Notes: generated by a model from the sequence alone, not told the origin. A DNA stretch of 5,738 nt from Christensenella sp. UBA4651 (GCA_002405615.1 DHMD01000046.1:1-5738), one strand, 5' to 3'; shown: positions 1 through 5,738, counted from the stretch's first letter. Translations and numbers: made by a program.

Positions 1-2252
1 AGAAACGGGGCGGTTGCGGTACATTTTTGCTGGGATTTATTTTCGCTTTTGTGCTGATGATTGTAGTGGTTGTGGGGACGGGCTTGTATCTATATTACAA
101 TATGAGTATTCAGAAAGTTGAAAATTTGATAGGTATAACTATTCCTGTCGAGGGCGATATCAAGGGACTTGCGCTCAAAGACTTGTTCGCCAAAAAGGAT
201 AGGCTGGTCAATGCTTCACTAGAAACTCTAAATACCGAGTTTAAGTTGGAGTTGCCAGACACTATTCCTGGTACGAGTTTGAGCCTAAAAGAAACGTACG
301 AGGACGAGATTACTTTCTTGGGTGAGACCAAAAAGGTCAAGGAATTTCGGGTTCAAGATATTGTAAACAATTTGAACGATTTTGTGGAGGCTGTGCTACC
401 TAAATTATATGACCACATTACAATCGGGCAAGTTGTGGACACTGCGGGGACTACGATTTTGACAGATTTGGGCTACCCTGCTTTGACGGACAAATTTTAT
501 AATGTTGGGACGGATGAAGCCCCTAATATGAAAACTTTGAGTGAGTTGACAATCAATCAAGCACTCGAAAAAGTCCCAGAATATTTCAGTAACGATAATT
601 TGACGGTGCAGATGGCTTTGGACGCAATCGGTGCGGACTGGCTACCTAAACCTGAGGAGGGCGAGGAGGATATTTATGCTGAATTGCGTACCCTCAAAAT
701 TAACGATATTTCAATCGAAAATATAACGAGCAAAATCACGGGCGAAGTGCTGCTCAAAATGGTGGATTTGTCGGGATATGATTTCCTAAACACAGAGGAG
801 TTCAAAGCGACAAAGGTTGACAAACTTGGCGACTATATCGCAACGCTAGAATTGGGCGAGTTTGTGGAACTAAATACCGTGGTTGCGGGCGACACGGCTG
901 CACAAAATGCTTACTTTAACAAATCACAATACAAGAATTTGGATAAGACTCTGAAACTTGCAAAGGTAAAGGAAACGATTTTGGGGTTGAAACTCAATCA
1001 AATTTTTGATGAAGTTGATTTGATAAAAATTGGGAGTAAGTACAGTACTACTGTAACAGTTGAGGAGTTTTTGAGCCATATAGAGGGAGTTACTTTTGCG
1101 ACTGCGGTTACTGACCCAAATAGTGGGGAAAGTGCGGTTGACTGGTCAAAGTATGACGGCTATGTGCAACTAATCAAGGACGCAACTGCGGCAGACTATG
1201 CGACAAAAATTAACGAGGCAAATATTCAGGACTTGCTCGGTGGTGCGGACTATATTACCCCTGTTGCCAAGATTGCGGGACTGACGATTTCTGCTATCAA
1301 GGATAGCGACAATGCGGTGGACACGCTGCTCGCTGAATTTGGCACTTTGGGCGATATGGTGGGCGACAACGCGGGCGGAATTTTTGACATAATCAAGGAA
1401 GTAACTATTCAAGATTTGCTCGACCGCCCAGCGGACGCAATTAACGAGAAATTGAAGGCGTCTACGGAAACACTAGAAACACTGCTTGGGGCTGTACCTA
1501 CGGACGCAAACGAGATTATCAAGACGGTTATGGCAATACAGGTTGGCGATTTATTTACGAATGGCAGTTCGGCTATAACGGACGCAATCAGCACCAAGAC
1601 TTTGGGGCAAATGATGAATTTGAGTGAGGCGACTGGGTTTGTAAGTTTGCTCGCAAATGTTAGCCTCGGCGACCTTATGGGTAATTCTGCCGTAAATGCT
1701 ATCAAGAATGCGTTGACAACCAAAACGGTGGATGGGACTACAACAGATGTTACTTTGGGTGAGTTCCTAGAAATTGATACGGCGAGTGCTAACGGAATTT
1801 TGGCGAAAATGGCGGGCATTAGTATGGCGCAACTTCTGGGTAATGCGACAACAACTGCTAACCCAAGTGGGGCTATTCAGGGCGTGGTTGACTCGCTTAT
1901 GCTGAAAGATGTGTTTGGCGAGTATAAAGAGAGTATGTCTGCAATTCTCAAAGAGTTGTACGGAATGGAAACGACAGACGGGCAAGGCAGTATGTTGATT
2001 AATGATGTGTTTGCAAAAATCAACGACATAAAATTGAGTACGGTAATTGGCGAGAACAAGCCTAAAATTTTGAATTTGATATCAAATTATGATGATTTGA
2101 CCCTGGGTACAGTCAATCAGATGACGGTTAAAGAAAATTTAACAATTCAAGATTTGATTGACGCAGAGTTGGTTGATGGAACGAATATCAAGGAAAATTT
2201 GAAAAAAATGACCATTCAAGAAGTCGTTGATTTGGCAAATAATTATGCATAG
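1..2252 (+). CDS. Membrane-anchored repeat protein of unknown function (5'-partial)
   Basis: I do not recognise this protein family. The frame is open to the left edge; an in-frame TTG at 27 gives 741 residues, but the codons before it encode a basic stretch (KRGGCGTF) that looks like the cytoplasmic flank of the membrane helix, so the real start is probably outside the window. Residues 2-24 (counting from the TTG) are a strong hydrophobic segment, LGFIFAFVLMIVVVV then GTGLYLYY, which fits a signal anchor. No lipobox cysteine follows it, so the rest is probably extracytoplasmic. Residues 48-734 carry about 24 copies of a short hydrophobic motif such as VTIQDLL, VSLGDLM and LTIQDLI, separated by helix-like Ala/Leu/Asn-rich segments. 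There is no recognisable catalytic motif and almost no Cys. A structural or scaffold role, or an AsmA-like envelope protein, is possible but unproven. It ends with TAG and is followed 22 bases later by the AT-hook/SDR gene, so they probably share a transcript. Confidence 0.85.
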   Translation, partial: KRGGCGTFLLGFIFAFVLMIVVVVGTGLYLYYNMSIQKVENLIGITIPVEGDIKGLALKDLFAKKDRLVNASLETLNTEFKLELPDTIPGTSLSLKETYEDEITFLGETKKVKEFRVQDIVNNLNDFVEAVLPKLYDHITIGQVVDTAGTTILTDLGYPALTDKFYNVGTDEAPNMKTLSELTINQALEKVPEYFSNDNLTVQMALDAIGADWLPKPEEGEEDIYAELRTLKINDISIENITSKITGEVLLKMVDLSGYDFLNTEEFKATKVDKLGDYIATLELGEFVELNTVVAGDTAAQNAYFNKSQYKNLDKTLKLAKVKETILGLKLNQIFDEVDLIKIGSKYSTTVTVEEFLSHIEGVTFATAVTDPNSGESAVDWSKYDGYVQLIKDATAADYATKINEANIQDLLGGADYITPVAKIAGLTISAIKDSDNAVDTLLAEFGTLGDMVGDNAGGIFDIIKEVTIQDLLDRPADAINEKLKASTETLETLLGAVPTDANEIIKTVMAIQVGDLFTNGSSAITDAISTKTLGQMMNLSEATGFVSLLANVSLGDLMGNSAVNAIKNALTTKTVDGTTTDVTLGEFLEIDTASANGILAKMAGISMAQLLGNATTTANPSGAIQGVVDSLMLKDVFGEYKESMSAILKELYGMETTDGQGSMLINDVFAKINDIKLSTVIGENKPKILNLISNYDDLTLGTVNQMTVKENLTIQDLIDAELVDGTNIKENLKKMTIQEVVDLANNYA
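27..98 (+). other. N-terminal transmembrane (signal-anchor) segment
   Basis: The first 24 residues from the TTG at 27 are almost all hydrophobic and include the run IVVVV. Basic residues (Lys-Arg) lie just upstream in the open frame and a polar, charged chain follows. This is the positive-inside pattern of a single-pass anchor with the C-terminal part outside the cytoplasm. An uncleaved anchor is more likely than a secreted signal peptide, because Tyr-rich residues (YLYYN) follow the core and there is no clear AxA cleavage site. Confidence 0.75.
168..2228 (+). repeat. About 24 degenerate copies of a seven-residue hydrophobic motif
   Basis: Protein-level repeat in the first gene with pattern [VIL]-[TS]-[ILV]-x-[DEQ]-[LIVF]-[LIVF]. 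Examples by residue from the TTG at 27: LALKDLF 48, FRVQDIV 107, ITIGQVV 131, LTINQAL 174, LTVQMAL 192, LELGEFV 274, LKLNQIF 321, VTVEEFL 343, ANIQDLL 398, VTIQDLL 459, IQVGDLF 504, VSLGDLM 545, VTLGEFL 575, ISMAQLL 598, LMLKDVF 624, MLINDVF 656, LTLGTVN 691, LTIQDLI 705, MTIQEVV 728. The Thr/Ser followed by hydrophobic-x-acidic residues looks like a helix N-cap. Copies are too diverged for obvious DNA-level repetition, which suggests an old, selected protein repeat. Confidence 0.7.
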
Positions 2253-2264
2253 TAAAAAATAAAT

Positions 2265-2271
2265 AGGGGAA
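2265..2271 (+). promoter_or_regulatory. Ribosome binding site of the AT-hook/SDR gene
   Basis: The purine run AGGGGAA lies five bases (counted from its last G) before the ATG at 2275, in the 22-base gap after the upstream stop codon. It decides the start: the next in-frame ATG, at 2287, has a weaker site. No promoter is visible in the gap, so translation from a shared mRNA is likely. Confidence 0.75.
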
Positions 2272-2274
2272 ATT

Positions 2275-3816
2275 ATGGAAGAAGAAATGAAGAAAGGGAG
2301 GGGGCGTCCTAGGAAGTATCCAATTGATTTGGAACCTAAAGTAAAGCGTCCTCGTGGTAGGCCTCGCAAGGAAGTTGATACCACGGAATTGAACAAAGAA
2401 AAAAGACCTCGTGGTAGACCTCGCAAAGAGGTAGATGAGGCGGAACTCAACAAGCCAAAGAGGGGGCGTGGGCGTCCTCGCAAGGACACTGATTTGGTTG
2501 ATGAAAAGTTGATTCAAAATGCCAATGAGGTGGCTATGCAGTCTAACCCAAGGGCTACCGAAATCGTTGAGGGCGATTTTGTTGCACCGATTAGCAAGAC
2601 GAGTTTTGACGATGTGGACGAATTGTTTGATGATGATGAGAAAATGGTCGTAAATACAAATTCGTACGATGACGAGGTTGTGGCTGATGATTTGGTGGAA
2701 AATACGGACGCTATCGAGCCAATAGAAAAGAGAAGTATTCGTGATGTGAATGCGCCGAAAATTGCTACAAAGTCGACTGTAATTCCTGCAAAACACTTTA
2801 AGGAGGAGCAGTTGCTCACTTATGACGAAAAAGTGCAGCAGTATGAAGACGTATTTGAGCCTGTAATGGAAAAACAAGGGCTAAATATCTCTCGTCCTCA
2901 CAATCCAGAAGTGCCTTTTGGAGAGAAATCTAGCAAGCCGATAGTCAAGACCAAAAACACGACAAAGCAAAAAATCGTGGTAGTAACTGGTGCGACAAGC
3001 GGCTTGGGGCTGGCTATGGCAAAAAATTTGTCAAAACTGGGGCAAATTGTTTTTGCTGTGGGTAGGCGTCCGAGCGCGTGTAGAGATGCCCGCAATGATA
3101 TTTTGGCGGAGTGTCCTGACGCAAAGTTGTACTTTTTTGTGGCGGATTTGAGCCTAATGGGGCAGGTTCGCATTTTGGCTGACGAGATTAAACAGAAATT
3201 ATTTGAAATCAATCGTGATTCTATTGATGTAATTATTCACAATGCGGGCGTGCAGACCAATATCCACAAGGTTACATACGAAAATCACGAGTTGATGTGG
3301 GCGACAAACTACTTGTCTGCGTTTTTGCTAACCAAGGAGTTGCAGCCGCTACTGGACGCTAGCCGTGATGCGAGAGTGATTACTGTTACTAATGACGCCG
3401 CTAGCAAAACCAAGATTGACTGGCGTAATGTTCGCGCGTTGACGACCAAATCGAATGATGAGGTTTATAACCAAACGAAGTTGGCGGACTTGATGTTTGC
3501 TCTCGAATATGACCACAAATATTCTGACCGTGATGATTTGCACGCTTATTGTGTGAACCCTGGGAGGGTTGCTACCGATTTGCGTACCAAAAATGCAAGA
3601 GGGTTAAAGGCTTTCTTTGCAAAGTTTGGTAAGAAAAAGGGCAAAACTATCGAGCAGGGAATTGAGACGACAATGTACTTGTGCTTGGCTGAAAGGTTGC
3701 CCCCAAATGTGGTGCTGTACCAAAACAAGAAGCCTACCGAGCCTAGCAAATTTGCGGTTGACCCTCGCAATCGTACCGCTCTGTGGAGATATACCGAACT
3801 AGAATTGCAAAACTAA
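2275..3816 (+). CDS. AT-hook/short-chain dehydrogenase (SDR) fusion protein
   Basis: 513 residues in three parts. Residues 6-70 hold four AT-hooks with cores RGRP ending at residues 12, 30, 49 and 68; this motif binds the minor groove of AT-rich DNA. Residues 99-151 form an acidic, probably disordered linker. Residues 232-510 are an SDR Rossmann fold: cofactor motif TGATSGLG (238-245), GRR after the second strand (263-265, suggesting NADP(H)), ADL with Asp291, NAG (323-325), Asn345, YxxxK as Tyr398/Lys402, PG (429-430), and a C-terminal LWRYTE segment. The order and spacing fit the retinol-dehydrogenase/WW-oxidoreductase-like SDR branch. Where the catalytic Ser is expected (usual VSSxA), the sequence is VTNDA, with Asn373. 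It may therefore be a weakened enzyme or a cofactor-sensing, non-catalytic domain; the substrate cannot be predicted. There is no signal peptide, so it should be cytoplasmic and nucleoid-associated. It follows gene 1 by 22 bases and is probably in its operon. The fusion is read from one uninterrupted frame. Confidence 0.92.
   Translation: MEEEMKKGRGRPRKYPIDLEPKVKRPRGRPRKEVDTTELNKEKRPRGRPRKEVDEAELNKPKRGRGRPRKDTDLVDEKLIQNANEVAMQSNPRATEIVEGDFVAPISKTSFDDVDELFDDDEKMVVNTNSYDDEVVADDLVENTDAIEPIEKRSIRDVNAPKIATKSTVIPAKHFKEEQLLTYDEKVQQYEDVFEPVMEKQGLNISRPHNPEVPFGEKSSKPIVKTKNTTKQKIVVVTGATSGLGLAMAKNLSKLGQIVFAVGRRPSACRDARNDILAECPDAKLYFFVADLSLMGQVRILADEIKQKLFEINRDSIDVIIHNAGVQTNIHKVTYENHELMWATNYLSAFLLTKELQPLLDASRDARVITVTNDAASKTKIDWRNVRALTTKSNDEVYNQTKLADLMFALEYDHKYSDRDDLHAYCVNPGRVATDLRTKNARGLKAFFAKFGKKKGKTIEQGIETTMYLCLAERLPPNVVLYQNKKPTEPSKFAVDPRNRTALWRYTELELQN
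2296..2484 (+). repeat. Four tandem AT-hook motifs, two inside near-identical 19-residue repeats
   Basis: Cores at 2296-2316, 2347-2370, 2404-2427 and 2461-2484 each encode GRPRK preceded by RG or GR, at spacings of 18, 19 and 19 residues. The middle two lie in 57-base direct repeats (2344-2400 and 2401-2457) that encode KRPRGRPRKEVD, followed by TTELNKE or EAELNKP. The fourth copy starts a third repeat that then diverges. The DNA copies differ at silent positions while the basic cores are kept, which indicates duplication followed by purifying selection on the hooks. Confidence 0.9.
2569..2727 (+). other. Acidic linker between AT-hooks and SDR domain
   Basis: Residues 99-151 of the fusion protein contain about 19 Asp/Glu and only two or three basic residues, including DELFDDDEK and DDEVVADD. 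No globular motif is seen, so the segment is probably disordered. Its charge is opposite to the basic AT-hook region just before it. Confidence 0.75.
2968..3804 (+). other. SDR Rossmann-fold domain with Ser-to-Asn change at the catalytic position
   Basis: The domain runs from KIVVVTGA to the C-terminal LWRYTELE. Cofactor-binding and most active-site motifs are intact. The serine position is codon AAT at 3391-3393 (Asn373); the Tyr codon is TAT at 3466-3468 (Tyr398). The 25-residue gap between them matches what I recall of the serine-tyrosine spacing in retinol dehydrogenase-like members, which supports the alignment. Confidence 0.8.
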
Positions 3817-3844
3817 AAAGTGGCGCAGTTAGTTTTCTGCGCCA
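3815..3844 (-). terminator. Likely leftward terminator at the end of the AT-hook/SDR gene
   Basis: A perfect 8-bp GC-rich stem, TGGCGCAG (3821-3828) and CTGCGCCA (3837-3844), has an 8-base loop. On the + strand it is followed by TATAAATAAAAAAAAC, not T residues, so it is a poor rightward terminator. On the - strand the stem is followed by CTTTTTAG, as expected for leftward transcription. It sits five bases after the rightward stop codon and could block antisense read-through into that gene, or protect the 3' end of its mRNA. Confidence 0.6.
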
Positions 3845-3915
3845 TATAAATAAAAAAAACAAAAAGACTATTCTTTTACTTTTTTCATAGTAAAACATTC
3901 CTTTCTTCTTTAGAA

Positions 3916-3931
3916 GCAAGTATTAACTTGC
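3916..3931. repeat. Short inverted repeat beside the rightward terminator
   Basis: GCAAGT (3916-3921) and ACTTGC (3926-3931) form a 6-bp stem with a four-base loop, ending one base before the terminator stem begins. It may stack on that hairpin in the transcript. The role is unknown. Confidence 0.45.
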
Positions 3932-3932
3932 G

Positions 3933-3965
3933 GGTTCGAGTAAAAAACTCGAACCTTTTTCTTTT
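3933..3965 (+). terminator. Rho-independent terminator of the rightward operon
   Basis: GGTTCGAG (3933-3940) pairs with CTCGAACC (3948-3955), extendable by one T-A pair to a 9-bp stem with a five-A loop. TTTTTCTTTT follows at 3956-3965. This is the only hairpin here with a good U-tract on the + strand. It lies 117 bases after the stop at 3816, so the operon mRNA would have a fairly long 3' untranslated region. Confidence 0.85.
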
Positions 3966-4025
3966 ATAAAAAACACAATAAAATATGCAAGAAATAATTG
4001 AAAATTTACTATATAATAAATAATC

Positions 4026-4068
4026 GAAAAATAACAAAAAATAGGTAAAAATTGTATTTTACCTATTT
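4026..4068 (-). terminator. Terminator of the leftward MORN-like gene
   Basis: A perfect 12-bp inverted repeat, AAATAGGTAAAA (4039-4050) with TTTTACCTATTT (4057-4068), has a six-base loop. Read leftward, the stem is followed by TTTGTTATTTTTCG. It ends 23 bases beyond the TAA of the leftward gene. On the + strand, seven or more T residues lie about seven bases after the stem (4076 onward), so weak activity in both directions is possible. Confidence 0.8.
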
Positions 4069-4091
4069 AACTTGTATTTTTTTGCTATTTA

Positions 4092-5738
4092 TTATTCTTT
4101 ATTTTGCGATGGCTCTTTGTTTGGGTTTGTCAATTTTGACATTAGATTTTGAGCAGCTGCCATATCAAATGGCTGTGTGTCTGTTTTTCTTGTGTCGATT
4201 ATTTTACCAGCAATATCTATCATATCAGTAAATTTGGCTGATGTTTCGGTACTTTGTTGCTCTGATTCTTGTGTGTTTTGTTGGGTTTGTTCTACTTTTT
4301 GAGTATATTTGTTGATAATTTGCTCGGCTGTTTGAGTTGAATTTTCTACCTCTTGCAAAGGTTTTGCGTCTTGCTGTACCTTTTCTTGCGTAGGAGTAGT
4401 AGACGCAAGTTCGCTATCAAGAGTTTCGATATCCTCTTTGCAAAATTTCGCAATTAGTAAAAACTGAGTATATGCTTCGGTCAAATCTTTGCTAACAATA
4501 GGCTCACCTTGCGGGTATCTTTTGTTTTTGAAATTGAGTAGATAGGTATTATCGCCAAAAAGTGGGAGGTTATCTAGGTTGGAAAGTTTGATTCCGTTAA
4601 GGTCGAATTTACCCTCGCAGTAGGTTTTCTCCTCGTCATCAAAGTATACCAAAACGTCTCCGCTAATTAATGTTGGGTACATTTCGCCATCAATCTCAAA
4701 TTTTCCTTTTTGCACAAAATCGCCCTTGCGAGAGAGGATTCCAGTAGCGTTTTGCAGGTCAGAAGTTTCGCCCTCAAATATTGCCGAGTTGTGGTAGTGT
4801 TTGCGGAATTTACCTGATACAAATTCTAATTCACTATCAAACTCTCCGCTCTGGTAATCATTATTTTCTGGGTTTGAGAGCGTTCCTCTGAAACCTGTTT
4901 CTCTATCGTACTCGCCAGTGAATGTATAGGGTTTCCCCAAAGCGTTCTGCATATATGTTTTGCCGTATTCGTGCTGATAATTCTCGCTAAATACTCCGCT
5001 TTTGTTAAAAATGTATTCCTTTTGGTCGTTTAGTAGATAGTAGTTACCTGTGTAAATTTCGCTAAATGCTGGGTTCCTGACAAATTGGGGAAGATTATTA
5101 TCATTGTTGCGTTGCTCCATTGATAGTAATTCGCCTTCAAAAAACGCTCCGCTCTCGGTGTGGTGTTGAATTTTACCACAAATTTGAGTTGGTTTAGCAT
5201 TTAATTCAGCCTTTTTAGCCAAGTTGCATTTGTCTAATTCTAGGTTAAAATTAGTGGTAAACAACCCCTCCAAACTCTCGTTTTTGTTGAGATATGTTCC
5301 TCTCATTTCGCCGCTGTAATTTAGGTTATTTTTTGAAATGTGATTAATCTTTAATCTATCAAAAGCAAAGTTGATGATTTCTGAGTCTGTTTTGGCTTTG
5401 ATTTCGCCATTAAGTAGGACGAGATTGTTATCAAAAGTGCCACTTGTTGTCAAAGTATGATTTTTGTTGGTCATTGTGCCGTTATATGTTGACACAAGAT
5501 GGCCATTGTCTTGGATTAGATTGGCTTTTGCGCCCGTAAAAGAGCCGTTTGGGGTCTTGAGTTTGATTTTGCCCCCCGCTCTCAAAACGAGATTTATGTT
5601 ATAACCCAAATCATTAGAAATTCTGATATCGCCGAATTTCTCGCTTATATAGGTTTTGGAATCATTGCCCGAAAACCTCTCGAAATCAAACACGCCGCTA
5701 CAAACCAAATTTGTGCCGTCAATCCTATTGTTTAAGGT
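4092..5738 (-). CDS. MORN-like repeat protein with Gln/Thr-rich C-terminal tail (5'-partial)
   Basis: The frame is open to the right edge. A TTG at 5708 gives 538 residues, but the codons before it continue the repeat style (DGTNLVCSGVFDF) and no ribosome site is visible, so the true start is outside the window. Residues 70-370 (counted from the TTG) contain about 15 units of aromatic-x-G-x-[FLY], for example YNGTM 75, YSGEM 131, FEGEL 190, YTGNY 219, FTGEY 263, QSGEF 286, VSGKF 297, FEGET 311 and CEGKF 364. This resembles MORN repeats (core YxGxxxxGxxxGxG), which form beta-hairpin ribbons used in membrane or protein binding, but the units are irregular and lack the full consensus. Residues 436-490 are rich in Gln, Thr and Glu, and the last 45 residues look helical (MAAAQNLMSKL). 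No signal peptide or membrane helix is seen in the visible part. The function is unknown; a scaffold or effector-like role is a guess. It is transcribed toward the AT-hook/SDR gene and has its own terminator. Confidence 0.85.
   Translation of the reverse strand, partial: TLNNRIDGTNLVCSGVFDFERFSGNDSKTYISEKFGDIRISNDLGYNINLVLRAGGKIKLKTPNGSFTGAKANLIQDNGHLVSTYNGTMTNKNHTLTTSGTFDNNLVLLNGEIKAKTDSEIINFAFDRLKINHISKNNLNYSGEMRGTYLNKNESLEGLFTTNFNLELDKCNLAKKAELNAKPTQICGKIQHHTESGAFFEGELLSMEQRNNDNNLPQFVRNPAFSEIYTGNYYLLNDQKEYIFNKSGVFSENYQHEYGKTYMQNALGKPYTFTGEYDRETGFRGTLSNPENNDYQSGEFDSELEFVSGKFRKHYHNSAIFEGETSDLQNATGILSRKGDFVQKGKFEIDGEMYPTLISGDVLVYFDDEEKTYCEGKFDLNGIKLSNLDNLPLFGDNTYLLNFKNKRYPQGEPIVSKDLTEAYTQFLLIAKFCKEDIETLDSELASTTPTQEKVQQDAKPLQEVENSTQTAEQIINKYTQKVEQTQQNTQESEQQSTETSAKFTDMIDIAGKIIDTRKTDTQPFDMAAAQNLMSKLTNPNKEPSQNKE
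4239..4391 (-). other. Gln/Thr/Glu-rich low-complexity segment
   Basis: Residues 440-490 of the leftward protein contain 13 Gln among many Thr, Ser and Glu (for example KVEQTQQNTQESEQQ). The segment is likely disordered or a flexible linker between the repeat region and a short helical C-terminus. Confidence 0.7.
4599..5501 (-). repeat. MORN-like Gly-centred repeat region
   Basis: About 15 copies of [YF]-x-G-x-[FLYM] at irregular spacings of roughly 10-30 residues, many followed by Asp/Asn turns. The pattern predicts successive beta-hairpins. The units are diverged at DNA level. Assignment to the MORN family is by eye only. Confidence 0.55.

Larger units (their letters stand above)
3817..4091. 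other. Convergent intergenic region with several hairpins
   Basis: This 275-base, strongly AT-rich stretch separates the stop codons of two converging genes. It contains the terminator-like hairpins listed separately, a 6-bp hairpin GCAAGT/ACTTGC (3916-3921 with 3926-3931) directly next to the rightward terminator, and a weak AT hairpin TTTTACT/AGTAAAA (3874-3880 with 3889-3895). No convincing small ORF, tRNA or promoter was seen in it. Confidence 0.7.

Noticed and set aside
27..29. TTG as the true start of gene 1
   Set aside because: The frame is open upstream and encodes basic residues suited to the cytoplasmic side of the membrane anchor; no ribosome site is placed for this TTG.
1409..1819. 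136-codon - strand open frame inside gene 1
   Set aside because: Shadow of the repeat-coding frame; no ribosome site and no recognisable protein features.
2188..2877. 229-codon open frame on the - strand opposite the AT-hook region
   Set aside because: It overlaps two convincing + strand genes, has no sensible domain, and arises from the Arg/Pro/Gly-rich repeats read in reverse.
3617..3802. 61-codon + strand open frame inside the SDR region
   Set aside because: Out-of-frame shadow of the SDR coding sequence.
3931..3955. GGTTCGAG resembling a tRNA T-arm
   Set aside because: There is no acceptor stem, anticodon arm or D-arm around it; the sequence is explained by the terminator hairpin.
3998..4017. 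TTGAAA and TATAAT on the + strand, promoter-like
   Set aside because: The spacing is only about 8 bases and there is no gene to the right in that direction; AT-rich DNA gives such matches by chance.
5706..5708. TTG as the true start of the leftward gene
   Set aside because: The upstream frame is open to the edge and continues the repeat pattern, with no ribosome site at the right distance.

Overview
The window appears to be bacterial chromosome from a low-to-moderate GC organism using the standard bacterial code. Reading frames are long and uninterrupted, TGG encodes Trp, one start has a clear GGGG-type Shine-Dalgarno site, and the intergenic DNA is very AT-rich. The style fits an uncultured Bacillota/Clostridia-like bacterium, but no marker gene fixes the taxonomy. 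There are no mobile elements, CRISPR arrays, tRNAs or rRNAs.

Layout: two rightward genes (1-2252 and 2275-3816), a 275-base convergent intergenic region (3817-4091), and one leftward gene (4092-5738). The first and last genes run off the window edges. Their frames stay open to the edge, so the in-window TTG codons at 27 and 5708 are probably not the true starts.

Gene 1 is a membrane-anchored protein. One N-terminal transmembrane helix precedes about 700 residues carrying roughly two dozen copies of a short motif of the type [VIL]-[TS]-[IL]-x-[DEQ]-[LIVF]-[LIVF]. Gene 2 starts 22 bases later and is very likely co-transcribed. It is the most unusual gene here: four AT-hook DNA-binding motifs, then a strongly acidic linker, then a complete short-chain dehydrogenase/reductase (SDR) domain in one polypeptide. 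The SDR domain keeps the cofactor motif, the Asn, and the Tyr/Lys pair, but has Asn where the catalytic Ser normally sits. Gene 3 (leftward) is a MORN-like repeat protein with a Gln/Thr-rich tail.

The convergent region holds several hairpins. One is a good rightward terminator (3933-3965), one is a good leftward terminator just after gene 3 (4026-4068), and one sits at the end of gene 2 (3815-3844) with its U-tract on the leftward strand. Transcripts from the two sides would therefore end without overlapping, with a second leftward stop as backup.

How the genes work together is not evident from sequence. The gene 1-gene 2 operon places an envelope-anchored repeat protein beside a putative nucleoid-binding protein. 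Any functional link is inference.
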